From: Spirogloea muscicola
Lineage: Eukaryota > Streptophyta > Zygnematophyceae > Spirogloeales > Spirogloeaceae
NCBI GenBank assembly: GCA_009602725.1
Contig: WELB01000198.1
Coordinates: forward strand, 37,097 to 101,096
Direction: 5' to 3'
DNA: 64,000 nt
The position numbers and the translations under genes are program-made. The notes beneath the pieces were generated by a model. It made no database searches, had not been told where the DNA came from, and saw only the letters and a program-made list of their open reading frames with translations. This document shows positions 11,901-26,900 of the stretch, in pieces. How positions within the stretch are numbered: position 1 is the first letter of the stretch; every line of letters begins with the position of its first letter.

Positions 11901-14900
11901 CCATGTCAATGTTATGATGCTACTGAAAGCACTTCACTATTCCCATATACATGGTAATAATAACTTCAGAATCTGCTCAATGCCTATCTTGTTGTCAACA
12001 ACTGTGTAGGTAAGCGAGTCCCTTAACGGCGTGCTTTTACGCTTCTGCGACAACGCAAGCAAGCTGTCCTGGAAAGAAAGAATGACTAGTGCCATATACC
12101 TCACATCGGTGAGAACAGACTCCTCAGATCTCTGATGCTAGATTGATCTAGTGTAGTGAGGTGGTAAGCATGTACAGCGGAATGTATCTCTTTATATTAG
12201 GAGTGGGCTGACATTGAATCAATATCTCTTGTTGACCTGCTGTGCTGACCAGTGGCTGCATTTCTCAGGGAAGAAGTATATCAATCAAGTAGATATTGCC
12301 GCCTTGTCTTAACAAAAATAGCTTCCTCTTAGAGGCGGTAGGCACTTATGCAGTGTGTCGTTTGACTGGACATTGCAGCTACCTGCAGCAGTCGCAGCTG
12401 CCGACCACGGTGATGACACTAAGGATGCCCTGCAGAAGGCAACTGATGGTAGCGAGCAACTGCAACCGGCTGCTCTTGACAAGTTTTTTCTCACTGGCAT
12501 CCTGGAAGAGCTGACTATCACAGTTGGTCGAGCTGTAAGTCCTCTCATGTCTTTCAGTATGAGTGGTTAATACCCAATAAGTGGATTTTGGCAATTCATA
12601 ACCGTGTCAAACCCGTGGGTACATAAACGCTAATGAATGTCGGTACACATAAGCTTTATCCTGATAGCACCAAAAATTGGTACCGCACTCACTGTCCTTT
12701 CCTGCTGATTGTCCTTTATGAGCTGCAGATGGATGCAAGCTCCAAAACTTGGTTAGTAGATGATGAGATTGATCTCCTTCAGCTCCATGCTTTCGGTGGG
12801 AAGGTAAGTCATGACAAGAGCTTGTAAAGCCAGTTGCATACTATATCGAAATCTACCTATAAGACTTGGTGCTTTGTGTTGGCGCCCAGTAGACCTCCCC
12901 TTTCAAAATCAGCTTTCACAACAACAGGGCACGTGAAATCAGGGGCACACACGCACTTTGTTCGCAAACCTCTATACTACTGCCTTATTAGTTAAGCTGG
13001 AAAACCGGAGACGGTCTCCTTCTCAAGTGGTGATAAGTTCTTTGAGGATGTACAGGTGGAGGTTTTGTACAGGGAATTTGATCTCTCAGTTGGGGCCACG
13101 CTCCAGTCTGTTGACATCGAAGACAGACTGTGCAGCCATCTGGGACCTGCGTGCAGATTCATTGCTAGGTCGTACCTTGTATCACCCGTCCTCACAGCAA
13201 ATGAGTATCGCCGTTTAACTCATGCCGAGCTTGAAAGCCCTGCCAGTCGTCAGAACAGCACAGGCCCAAACTTACTCTCAAGGCGAAACACCAGTTTTGG
13301 CATCCCAAGCAGAGCAGAGAGTGGAGGATCCTACTTTGACGCTTTTGCAGAATTTCAGGAGGTTGAAGAGGTTGAGGTGGTTGCAGACAGCGTCAACAAT
13401 GATGCTGAAAACCCCTTGCACCAGAACACCTCATACCACCTACCAGACCAAATTCCTTCAACCTCTGAGGCTGTGCATTCTGCCCTAGATGAGAATGATG
13501 ACCAAGTAGAGGAGAATGGCACGAAGCCTGGTCTGTCAAGGCAACGCTCGAGAGACAGGCATGGATTGGGGAGGGGTCCACGCCTATCTGGAAGGAGGAT
13601 GGAGCACCCTCTCCAGAGGCTGCCGTCAGTATATCACGAAGTACCTGAGCAGATCATTAAAGAGGATCCGAAATCAGAGCCCCCTCCCTTTGTGAGGCAA
13701 CTGGGCCTACTTCTTGACAAACATGCCTCAAGGGATGAAGAGGGTATAGACAGCTGCAAAAATTTCATCAAAATACAATACGTGCGATACTATCAGGAGT
13801 CCCCTGATTATGACAACGTGGACAAGAAGGTATAGTGTTATTCTCCCTGTCACGTACGCCGGCGTCACCAAGATGTCGGATCAGGCATGCAGGAAGTTCA
13901 CTTGGAGCTGCGATTTTGCATCTGCTCAAGAGGCCAGTGTTATCTTAAGTTCTTGCTGAATTCTCAAAATCAAGACTGAATCAGGTTGCACTGTTGATGC
14001 AGTTGCGCTTGCGTTTGGCTACCCTTTCGTTCTTCATCAATCGCCCAACTGTAATTGCTTTGATGGATCTTATTTCTGATGTGACACGGGAGCCGGATGT
14101 GCCTGGCCAAGCATTTACAGATGACAATGCAAGGGACTCAGATCACGTTGTTAGCATGTTAAAGTCCAAAAGTGGCAATGATGATGAGGATGAAGAAGCC
14201 GATGCAAGTAGTAGAGGCACAATGACAGCAGAGGAGGAGACTGGCAGCAAAGGGCATGGAAATGCTGGACAAGCTGCAGCCAAGCTTGAAGTCGCTCGGG
14301 AGCAGGTTGTGCAGGGACTGGTGGGGAAGGGGAAATATCAAGTCACCTTAGACCTACTTCTTGACATGGATCGTACCCAGTTCATATTGAACAAAGAGGA
14401 TGGCTTGCAAATGGCATTACTGGCTCAGGAGCGAATCCTTACTGAAGTAAAGGTTAGCCGTTCGGTGCCCATGAGAAGCTTAAGGCGAGCAAGACAGCAA
14501 AGGTTGTACACTAGGCAGATGAGATGCCAGGCTTTGTGACAGGCCGCAGGTTTACAATCATTCCTTCCTTTGCAGCAGAGGGCGCCTGTTTGATGTCTAT
14601 GTAGCAACTTGCTGCTCCTGACAACCTCGTCCTAACTGTTACTCAACACGAATGTTTTGGCAGGTATATCCAGCTACATTCTGGCTCCAAGCTAATATAG
14701 GAAATCTTCGGATCTGTGACTTGACACTTGGTGAGGGCCACCCGAATGCGTGGCTTTGTGACACCAGAGATACTGGGAGCAAGTCCTTTGTTGAGGTAGA
14801 GCAACTTCCTTTATACCTGCCATTCCGCAGTGCTTCTGTGCTTAATGTCCAGCTCTGAAGTCCATGTTTTCCTCCTTCCGCAGATCAGCATATATGCCTT

Positions 14901-17900
14901 CAACGCATGGCCCTGACTTGCAGCACGCTGTCATGCTTGTTGGCTCCTGTGTGCAGTTAGAGGTAGCTGCATACGACAAAGAGTCCGACAGCTATGCAGG
15001 ATACGATTACAGTGTGGATGCGCGCCTTGCTCAAGTCCGCATTGTTTTGCTTTATCGCTTCATCCAGGAGGTCAGTGACTCTCTTGAGATGTCTCCCTCT
15101 TGGGGCAGTGTCTGCATCTTCTCTACCAAAGTGGATTAGTAGAAGGACTGTTCTTCCCTCACAGTTGCGTTGTGATCAACCCCTTCGTTAAGCAGCTGAA
15201 AAGGTGTACGGTCCTGTTATTGGCATTGCAGTTGATTGGTTACTTCAATGGGCTGGCTCCACAAGATCCTGGACAGCTTGTAGCTCTAAGGGAGGGTGTC
15301 AGTGAGGTGGAGAGATTTTTTACGCAATCAGAGATTGAAGGGATGAAAGCCATTAAACTGGACCTAAGATTTGAGAAACCAGTTCTTATAGTCCCACGTG
15401 ACTCCAACAGCCCCGAGTAAGACATGTCAAGCTGATAAGGCACTCATTGTAGGCTTAGCTTTCAGCTCTGATTTCCCGAGCATCCAATTCTCACTTGCCA
15501 CATTCACAGCTATCACACTACCATCTTTCTTGAGTAGCTAAGATGCTGGTGGTATCAATAATCTCGAACCTCAAATGTTACTGCTTCTGCAGCTACCTGG
15601 AATTCTACATGCAAAGGACACATGTGTCCAACTCATTTCAGTGGCTGCATGGTGGAAAGGACGAGCCTTCTGCTGTCCACATGGAGGCGACCTCTGTACA
15701 GGCATGCAAATTAGATTTCATATGTGCAAATTCATGCATTCATTACTTTGTCATCATATAATCAAGGCCTTTGTGTTACCCACTGATGTTTGCGGTGCTT
15801 TTGCAGGTCAAGGATATACACCTTGCTGTTGGCGTCGATGGGAAGTCTGGACCAGGCATTATACAGCAGATTGGTGGCATTGACATCAGATTCTGCAGAC
15901 CTTTACGAGATCTTTGGCATACTTATGCAGCATTTGAAGTGCTCGTAAAGGTGATGTCAATTACAGACCTACTTGGATAGAAAAATCCTAATGATCAGTC
16001 AGAGATCAGCCTTCAGCATCTTTACTCCTTTTGGTAGGTTAGCTATAGACACTCTGGCAGCAGGTTGTTATATTATATTGACAGTTGCACCATTCAGCAC
16101 GTTCGCCGCACCTTATGGGTGCTGACCGTTGTTTCAATTACAAACTGCAGCTGGACAAGCTGCATGCAGCTATGTCAGACAAAGAGTGTGAGGTCATAGC
16201 TGAGTGCGCCACATCCAACTTCTCGGAGCCTGCACATCTGCCACCTCCTGTCAACCGGCAGCCTCAGCAGCCAGTCCAGCCTGACAGTTGCAAAGAGGCA
16301 GAATCAGAAGCCACCTGCGCAAGGGAAGAGGGCCCTCCTGATCTGGCTGAGAAACCTGTCACGGTTGTCTTCAAGGTTCGAGCGGACCTGGTGAATGCCC
16401 AGCTGGGGCTTTACACAGGAGATAACAGAAACTCGAAGCTCGCATTCATGCAGGTGAGTAGCTTGCAAGCAGGTCACATGATCTGGTGTACACACATCAA
16501 GCTGTTTGTCTCCACGCATCTCGATGCACTTTTGTACTGCGTATTTATTTAGCTGGTCTTGAGTCAGGCCCTCTGCAACTGTGTCCTAGTGCCCTGCCGT
16601 TGACTACACTTGAAGCTGCCAAAAGGTGACCGCTAATTGACATGCTCTTTCCTGAGCCTTTGCAATTGCTTTGCATGTTGTTGTGCAGTTGCAAGGCTTT
16701 TGGCTTGGATACCACTCTAATTCTAAGCAAGAGCAGCATATCATGGCCACCGTCCCTCGGTTCTTCATCAAGGTAGCCCAGTACAACCTCACCAATGGCA
16801 GTGTACTTCAGTCCGTATATTAATCAACTCTCTTCACTGGAGATAATATCTAGCACTCCTGCAACTTCAGCATCAGGCATTGTTGGCATGTCCTCATTCA
16901 GTAAAGATCAGTAAGCTGTGTGGCTGGTTACCTGCAGTTTGAGTTGATGTAATCTGGACATATTTGAGGCCCTGGTCCCTTTGCATGCTTGCAGGATGGT
17001 AGACCAGGCATTCCAATGGAGTTGCGGTACATTATTGGCAATGCTGACGAGGTTGAGAGCATTACCAATACAGATACAAAGTCAGCTGCAGGAGCAAACA
17101 GCAACAGCAGCCAGAACACTCCATCTCAGAAGCTGATTGTCACGAAGGCCCTCAGCGGGCCTACGCTTACAATGCTTGTTGTGGATGTCAAACTTGGACC
17201 TAATCTTACGAGCATTTCATTGCGCATGCAACGTCCAAGGTTGCTTGTAGCGGTTGACTTTCTTGTGGCCATTGGCGAATTCTTCGTCCCATCGCTTGGG
17301 GCAGCGATGGTAGGCTCAGCAGCTGGCAAGGATGATGATGACCCCCTTGGGTTTAAGAGGGCCAACTTTCTGACACAGGAGCGCACGGTGCAGGTGATTG
17401 ATTGCATTAGCTCCCTTACTAAGTGTCAAGCATGCAGAGAACGTGATGAGAAGTGCGTGTGAGAACAGTTGGCCACAAATATTGGCTTCAGAAAGGGGGT
17501 GCTGGTGTCCTATAGCATCTCAAGCCCACACTTATCAGAAGACATCATCAGCATGTAACCGCGTCAGTCATCATGGTTGAAGTGCTTGCTTCATTGACTT
17601 TGCTTGTAGAGGCCATGAGACATGCTCAGAAAGTAGGTTGCCCATCTCGGCCTTGATGATATGTTCCATCTGATTGCACTGCAGCGTAGGAGAACTATCT
17701 TGTCACCCTCTCAGCCGCTCGTTGTGGATCATGCTGGACTTGACATTTATGAGTATGATGGAGGAGGGGGAGTGCTTGTCCTTCAAGGCGAAGATGGACA
17801 TGACCTTCGAGCAGCGTCACCGGTCCCTCTCATCTTAATTGGCAATAACAAGCAACTGAAATTCAAGAACTTGCATATCCAGGTGACTAGCAGCCAGTCT

Positions 17901-20900
17901 TCTTCAATGACCTCTGTCATGCTTTTCATGATTGATGCTCTTCATAGTATTGAAGTCCCATCACCTTCGTAGGACGATGTAAGCATCTGTAAGATGAGTG
18001 AGACGCTGATGCCTTCACTGTAGCCTGCACTATCTTTGAGAAACTAGGCAAAAGCCTGCTGCACAAAACTTACTCTGCAATTGTCTTCAGAACGGGGAAT
18101 ACTTGGACTCTGCCGTACGACTTGGCTGTGGCAGTAGCTACAGCGCCCTTGCCGAGGACAATGTCCAGCTGAGCGGGCCGTCCAAATCGTCTAGCTTTGC
18201 TGATCGATTGAGGACAAGACGGCCTGATGTGAAGGCTGTCAAAAATTCGGCACACAAGGAAGAAGCAAGTGCTCCTAACAACCTCTCACTTGACATTCAG
18301 GTATTTTGACATTATCTCTTTGTCGAGTGTGATAGTGTCGAAAGAGAACGCCTTGATACAACAATGCTTGCAGCAGGAAGCACCTAGAGATCTAAGGTTG
18401 TTCGTTCCTATAAATGACCAAGGCCTCCATGTCTAGGCACTTGGCTCGGAGTTCACATTTTATGACAGCACAAAGTGGCCTGTTGAGGTCCTGCTCCACC
18501 CAGAGGTCATGCTTCGTGCACGAGTGAGTATCTTCGGCAGGTGAGGAAGCAACAGCTGTTGGGCTAGATGTTAGCATTCTGCAGCTATGTTTCCCATATG
18601 ACCTTGCAGATGGATGGAGAGTGAGGCACAGGAATGAGCACTGCAGGCAATACACCAGACAGCAATTCTTACTGCTTGTTGTGCAGCATTCAGCCCGAAA
18701 GCCCAAGCCACATGCACAGTATGTTTGCATGTTGCAGTGGAGATGCCCTATGACGTCATATCAATATGTTTGCAACGTCCACCTATCTGTGCAAGTATTG
18801 ATGTATGCAAGGTCCTGTCTTCAGATGTGCTATGAGAGGAAATGATCTCGAGTTCAATGCCAGGGTGAAGAGCCTTGACATTATATCCTCCACGGGTTTG
18901 AATGTTCTGGAGCCTTTCAATACTGTACTGAGTTACTCAAGGGTAGCAGGGAGACAGAATGTCACTGTCAGCGCTACAGACATCGTGACCAATCTCTCTT
19001 TCAGTGTGATACGACTGATGTACCGACTCAGTGCAGACTATATGCACCTGCTGCACATAACATCTGAGGATTTCACAGTGCCTTGTGGCCAGTTTGACAA
19101 GATCTGGTCAGACAGTGGTAAGCTTTTGAACACAAATACTTTGCGCCGTACAGTCTGCTCGATCATTTAGAAAGTCTCTTGTTTCATGTCTGCTGATGGT
19201 CGCCAGGTGACACTGGCCTTTCCCATGCCTTCATATGTAAGCTCTTATACGTTAAATACGAGATACTGGCTCTGTCAGATTGATAACATTTAGATAAATT
19301 CCCAAGGAATGCATTCTTTGTAGCATTGCCTTGACCACAGCTGTCATTTGGTTGATGATTTGTGTGCTTGTCACTTTATTCCAAGCAGTGGGCCACACGG
19401 GACAACGGTTGGCATTCTGGCGCCCACGTGCTCCTCCAGGCTTTGCTTCGCTTGGTGACTGTGTGACTTCTCAGTGAGCACCTTGCCTGAAGGACAATGC
19501 AGAGCTTACATGGTTCGAGCTTGTTGCATCTCTACAAACTTTAGCAGGATATTGGAGGAAAGCTTGTTGGCATGAAGTCATGAACACGTACTGATATTTG
19601 TAGCAAGGTGCACTGGCAAGATGTCTCAGACTATCTGGAATTTCAGCTGAAATCTGAGTGCCGGGATCCTTCTAAAGCAAGGACAAAACGATGGTCAATG
19701 ATATATTACTTGTGTTGACATCAATTTGTGCTATTTGCACCTTCTGCAGTGACTTACCTCCGACGCAGACAGTCCTGGCAGTCAACCTTGGACAAAACCT
19801 AGCAAGAAAGCCTGTATCTTTCGATCTTGTCTGGTCAACAAGGGAGGAACCAGCTGGTCAAACTTCTCTGCACAAGTCTGGGCAACATGCAAACCAGTGT
19901 TATGTTTGGAAGCCACACCCACCACATGGATACATCGCATTGGGTTATGTAGCAACAACTGAAGATGGTCCTCCTCCACTTAGCTCATTGTACTGCGTCG
20001 TGGAATCGTTGATTACGCCATCCACTTACCTTCGGGATTGCATTCATCTTCCCAATCCCAGCAATAGGTATCACTGTGATTCATATGCAGACTTCGTCAT
20101 TCTCTGTTCCACAGGATCTTTCAACTGCTTCGTTGCTGGGAGTGTGAATTCATCAATGACCTGGTATATTTGCACCTCAAATTCTCATGGCTATTTCATT
20201 CTTGAGCAGGAGTCTGGATGCTGCCTTCTGGCGAATAGACAATGGGGCTAATTCATTCATTGTACGAGACACTGGATCCCTGCATGATATGCAAGCCTTC
20301 AACATACGGAGGCCTATGGCAGAGAAGACAGCTGTCACTATGGCCTACACTTCGTTGTCCTCTGGCAGTGCCTCCAATTTCGGCTCAGCTGAGTCGCTTT
20401 CGTTACTTGACAATCCAAGTTCTGCTAATTTGGCCTCTTTCAGGTTGAGATCTGGCCGCTTCTATGAGAATGTGGGTACATTTTCTCGCATATGGTGGAA
20501 CAAAGGTATCAATTCGCAACAAAGTATCTCCATCTGGAGACCATCTCCACCCCAGGGTTACGCCATACTTGGTGATGTCTCCGTCACAGGGTAAGTGTTC
20601 CAAAGTGTACCAATATAGTGCAAGTGTACCAGTGTGTTTGAATCCAACAACTACTCCTGTTCAAGTATGGTGAGGCGTCTGCACAAAAGTCAGACGAGGT
20701 GCCTCATAAGGTCGGACGAAAATTTGTTTCCATGTCTAACAGCTGATGATCCCGGAACATTTCAGGTATGAGCCTCCAAGCCTGGTGGTGGTTGTTCAAG
20801 ACACAGACGATGGACGATTAGCTCTACCTGACAAGTTCCTAGAGAAGGGGCACTTTGCAAAGGGCAAGATCATGGAGGACGTTACCTTCTGGTACCCTGT

Positions 20901-23900
20901 GGCGCCCAGTGGGTACAAGGCTCTTGGCTACATCTGCAGTCGAGGGAGAAAGCCTCCGGAATTAGAAACAGTGCGGTGTGTCCGTGACGATCTTGTCCTG
21001 CAGGTCAAATTTGCCCCCAAGAGTCAGTGGAGTAATGAGGGCAGTCAAGGATCTGCTCGATGCAGCATCTGGCAAGCAGACAATAAGGTTTGCAGCAGAA
21101 GTTGGTCTCACTGGAATCTGCTTCCAATCCTTGCCTGAGTTGCTGATTATGTTGTGCTTGTCTGAACTGTAATAACAGGACAGATCCCAAGCTCACTGTG
21201 CCTGTTCTTCCATACATGGCAGGCAAATACTTTCTTCTTTCAGCAGGGACTTGATGCTCCTCAGAAATGGCTTGCCTATGGGCTTGTTGACCTCAACAAG
21301 CCAAAGCTTGCGGACAGCATCATCCTTGAGCTCCACCTCACTGGCGTGTCTGCAACTTTCTATGACGATTTCGGTGGCCTTGTATGTTGTCCTTTATGCC
21401 TTTCTTCTTGATGTATTTTCAGCTTGGTTGCGCGTAGGTTCCGCCAAGAGTCGAGGTCGTCACACGTTTCGGACAGTGATGTGAGCAGGAGCTGCATACT
21501 GGCCTGCATTTTAGAGTTCTTGAACATGTTCTGTGTCTTTGTTGTGTAGCCTTTGTTGTACACATCACTTTCAGCAAAAGGATGAGCAGGTAGCATGAGT
21601 TAGAGTGATTGTCCTACTGTCTGATGGTCGCGTCAGTATGCTGCTCCTGACTTTGACATACATTGTGCAGATGGCCCCCTTAGTGGATGCCACAATGTCA
21701 AACACGGTCATAAGTGTTCATGGTCGACCGGAGATCCTCAGTGTCAATGGCAAGATAACTTTTGCCGCTTCTTCCTTTAATGGAAGAACCGATGCTTGGG
21801 AGCCTTTGATGGAGCCCTTGACGGGATTTTTGAGGTAGCTGAAGACACCTGCAATCAAGCCTTGTCAAGGAAGTCACTCAATGGCATGGGTGTTCATGTG
21901 AACATAGAAAAGGATTACCATCATCACAGTAATAGAGTTCTGTGCCAGACCGATGTGACAATCCGATATTTGTAACCTTTCACAGGTATGAGTACAACAA
22001 CGATAGGTCCGAGGCTGCTCTACCTGCCGGCTCAACTGTGAGGCTGTCCACGACAAGTGATGTCAATGTCAACTTTTCCTCGGCCAACATGAATTTGCTT
22101 CTGGAAGCATATGCTAGCTGGACAAGACTAGCCAAGATCGAAGAAGAGGCCAAACGGCAGTTTCACCTGGTAATACATGGCCAGGCTAGGGCTATGCTAC
22201 TGCAAGGCTGCCCTGTGGTTGCTGCATCACTCGCTAGAAAAAGCCTATCAAATGTCAAATAGGGCAACTCTCTCGTAGCAGTCTACCATTTGGGCGCAAT
22301 GCTGGTGTATGGCGACCCTTGAAGAGCAATCCATCAGATACATCTGACAGATGTACTGGCTTTTGTTGAGCAGAAAATACTGGAAGAACAGGAAGAGACA
22401 GAGACTGATGAGAATGGGCCATCAGCTGTCCTCTCACAGCTCAAGCGCGCGTACATTGTCAAACACAATCAGCTTGGGCACGAGGTGTTTGTACGCGTGG
22501 TAGAGTCAAACTCAAAGCCGAGAGTGTTCCCACTGCCTTCAGGTGGAATTGCGTCTGTAACACTGCCTCCCAGAAGAGTAGTTTGGGACCCCACTACTGG
22601 AAGAGTAATAAAGCGACTGGCAAGGAAGTACTTGGCTTGCAGGATTGGTGGAGTTGAGGTATGGCTTGCATATCTACCATACCTACATCAGTGCACTGGT
22701 AGGATTGCAGTAGCTAATTAGCAACATGGCAGATGCCACTAAGAGATGATTTATAGGTAATAGTTGCAAGGCCAACATAGTCTTGTGCCTTTCTGCTGTT
22801 CTGTAAGTTGATGCATAGCTTACCTGCTGGCTGCTCTTAGGAGTTGGTAGATGGGACCCGTAAAGCGTGGTATGTGTATTGTGCAGTGTCCTGATGTTGG
22901 TAATATTGGGGAGCAAGAGTACTGCTGTACTCTGCGACTAGTACATAGAAGCCATCAAACTGAGCATCAACCTGCACAAAGTGCACGCACACGTTGCTCA
23001 TCCCCCACCCTAGTATCTGGAGACGGGCAAAGCAGAATATTCTCCGTAACTTGGGATGAGGTCTTTATGTTTGAGATGATATCTGAGGTGGGCATGCGTA
23101 CTGCATACTCATTCTGTTACTCATTTGAACTTGCACAGTGATGTTGATGGCTAGAGCGCTGGTCCATACATTTTGTGAGCTTAACTCAGCACTGACTGAA
23201 TAGTCATCTTCGGGCTTCTCTTTGATATAATCAGGATGACGACGCTCTCGAATGCCTGGTGGTTAATGTGGCAACAGGTCACGCTTCTATTCTTGAGATG
23301 ATTTGATCCAGGGTCAATAATTTTGCAGCTGTGCGGCCTTCTATTATATTGTAAGCTAGTGTACACTGTATTCTAGGAAATATAACTCAAAGTAAATCAC
23401 TGCTGCTGAGACTGTTGCCTTCAATTTCTCAGGTGAACCGGTAGGGGTGTTCTCTTGCCCACTACTGGAAGAGGCAAATACAAAATGGCGAGTCATTAGC
23501 ACAAGGTTAAGGAAGAAAGTAGCGCTCAACTCTTGGCCGCGCTTAGAGCTACAACGCCATCCTTTGTCATCACTACAGGCAGGCCAGGTATGTCATTCAT
23601 GTCAGGCTCAGTCAGTCAATACTTTAAGCTGGTCACTCCGTGTTGCCTTTTGCTGCAGATACTAGGACTCAGCACAATCTTGTCCTTAACTCTTCAACAT
23701 CGCTTTTCAGATGTCTTGTGTCAACCTCTTTGTTGCAGGCATCATCAGGCAGCAGCCCAGGCACGTTGAGCTTGTCATATTACTTCTTCGTTGTTGACGG
23801 AGATGCTGGACAGCAGTCACTACAAGAAGAAGTTGAGTCTAATGCGAATGGCGACGAGCCAGGAACAATACAAGTTGGCTATCAAGAAAATGGTCCATGG

Positions 23901-26900
23901 GTCAAGATCGGCTCCATGTACTCGCAGGGTGCTGTTCCTTGGGTCATTGGAGAAGAACAGGTCGCAAGTGAGACAAAAGTGGAGAGGGGAGTAAAACATC
24001 TCGCTGTTCGTTCTCTTGTCGTAGTGGTGAATGAGACAGATCTTCCTATCGCGGTCTGCCTTTGTCCAAGGTCGTTGCTGTGCAGCGATTCAGTAGGCCA
24101 AAACGATAGCATTTTGGGCGGTGCTCGCTCATCTCAATGGCAGACTGTGGTGCTGGAGGAGGTTTTTGAGAACCAGAGGTACCAGCCTGTGGCTGGGTGG
24201 GGCAGCTCATGGCCAGGACACCTGTTCCTGACTGATCCGAAACGCTGGAGCGATCGCAATTTCAGGCAGAGCTCTCAGGTGAGTCGTGGTCAGAATGACA
24301 ACAGTGTCTCCTTATCTCTCCCTGTTGTAACGGTCAACCTCTGCTGTGGTAGTTGGTGACGCTCATCACAGCATGCTCTCATTGAGGCAGGAGTTTCTGG
24401 AGCCCCCGCTGCCTGCTGGCTGGGAGTGGACGAGTGACTGGCAAGTAGAAAAGGCAGGGCATGTCAACAGGGAGGGGTGGGCGTACGCACCAGCTTTCAG
24501 AACATCTCATTGGCCTCCCTCTGCTAAAGCACGTCGTCGAGGAGTGCTGGACTTTACCAGGCGGAGAAGGTGGGTGAGGACGAGAGAACGAGTTGCTGGA
24601 GCAGTTGGCGAAGATAGGATGATTGTGGGTGTGCTTCAGCCAGGGGAGGATGTCCCTTTGCCATCTGCTTGCCTTCGTCGATCCAGCGCTGATTACTGCA
24701 TACAGGTACACTGTACGTTTTAGTAAGAGATTGTTAGCCTCAAGATGGTATAAATGCATGTGTATGTCACGCGCTGATCAATGAAATCCCTGCTATACTT
24801 GCTGCATTCATTTACCCTGCGCCAAAACTTGGTGTCAAATCCGACTTATCTTGGCATAGCAGAGTATCTTCCTTTGAAACATTGTAGAATTTATTCTACT
24901 TCCAGATATGCTCTCGTTGTCAACATATGAATGTGAATGTCAGTAGTGCACTGCAGGTGCGGCCGTATGAGGGTGGAGAAGTCACAACAGCCCAGCATGA
25001 GTGGAGCGTGGCTGTTTGTGTACGTGCCAAAAAGAAGTCGCATGAAAGGGTCCCTGCATGGGAATTCAGGGCAAGAGCACTGTCCGAGACATGCGAGCTG
25101 GTTTGCTGCACTCTTGCTGAAGACGACCCTCAATCCCTCGGACAGAAGTCAGGTGGTGTGGATGCTGGGAGCTTAGAAAATATGCAGAACGGGACAAATG
25201 TGGCCGAAACGGGCAGTGTCCAACAAGAGTCAGTATCCTCAATGCATGGAGGCCATGCTGTAGGCACTACCCGCGAAGGCATCCTTGAAGGGCAATCAAA
25301 TGCGGCTGGCAGCAAAATTCTGGATCTTGGGAAGGAGCTGGTGTGGCTAAGCATGGAGGCCTCCTGCAAGACTCTTGGACTAGTAGGAGCTCAAGAGACT
25401 GCTAAGGACTGGAGGGTCACTATACGTCCTCCTATCTTAATTGAAAACTTGTTGCCCGTGGCTGGTACCTTGCGCTTATGGGAGAAGCCTATGGATTCCT
25501 CAAACCTTATAATCCGTTGTGAGGGCAACTTGGGTGCTGGACAAAAGACCGGGACTTGCTTCGCTGACCTCAGGCAGACACTCTATCTCTCATTTGTTCC
25601 AGAGGGTGGTTGGACCGCCTCACAGGTAGAGATGCAGCAAGTTGCTGTGACATCACCATATTACCATTTCATGTTGCCCACTTTGGAATGTTGGTCAAAT
25701 GCAGTGGCAGGATAAGTAGGTATGCTAAACTCTTCTGCTGTATACAGTGTGTTCCAAATTTGTGCAGAACCGTCAGCTCAGGGCCTTCTGTCCATGTACT
25801 TATGTACACTTGCAGGAATACTGCATGATTTCACACCCCTACAAGGAGGTCGCAAAAAGCATGAATTTCTTCAACAAACGCACGGGAAGGTGCTCAAGTG
25901 AACAAGCCTGTAATTGAATTTCTAGCTGGTGCTCAGCTATAGTTGACTAGCAACTCAAGGTGACATTTAGCTGGTTGGTGACCACCCACCAGGAATATGC
26001 GCCTATATCTCACTTACTTGCTCATGTATGTAAATGCAGGAGACTAAAAGTAGCAGTGGAACTGAAGTTGGGCTCCCACGCGGGTGCAGCAAAGGTTGTC
26101 TGTCTATCAGTGCCCTGTTGGTTGGACGTGGTTAATTGCCCTCCACTTGCATTTAGACTTGTGGAACTTCAGACGGACAAGCGTCCACAGCACAGCAAAG
26201 ATATGACTATTGGTGCTGGCCTTCGGAAGACAACAAGTAGGCAAATTAGTCGAATGAAGCAATCCCTTAAGATGCCTTCTTTAGTTGAGGAGGTGACCGA
26301 AGTGGAGATTGTCGATCAGCCTACCATGCTCTCCAAATGCAATGTTGAGACTATGGGACTTATCGTGGGTCTGAGGGGCGAGTACGAAAGCGTCTTTGGC
26401 CCTCCAACACCCATTGCAAGCTTTGAGGTATGTTGGACATATTCTCAAGGCCACTTGTGTAGCTCCTACTTGCACTTTTGCTGCAGACACTCAAGCTTTG
26501 CAGCTGGAAGTTGTGCATCCTGGCACAGCAGTACGGATGATTCAAGCAAGCTGTGTATGATAAAGTATGTCCTTACCGGTGCAGCTTTTGACACTGTGAG
26601 AAATGTCTGCGTCATCATTGCAGGATGAGCAAGTAGAAATACGAGCAAGTGCAAAGGGAGGGTGGTTCATGAGATTGATGGTGACCTTGGATGTCTGCCC
26701 TTATGCAACTGAGAATGTGAAGGTAGAGATATTTCAAACGGATTTTTGCAGCAAATAAGAGTCCAACTTATACTTCAGATCCGAACCTGACTTACTTGTG
26801 GTGACACAAATTATCTGGTGACTTTGCTTATGTATTCCAACTTGTGTGGGCAGGTCATCAAGCTCCGACCATATGTGGTTTTCACCAACAGGCTCGGGCA

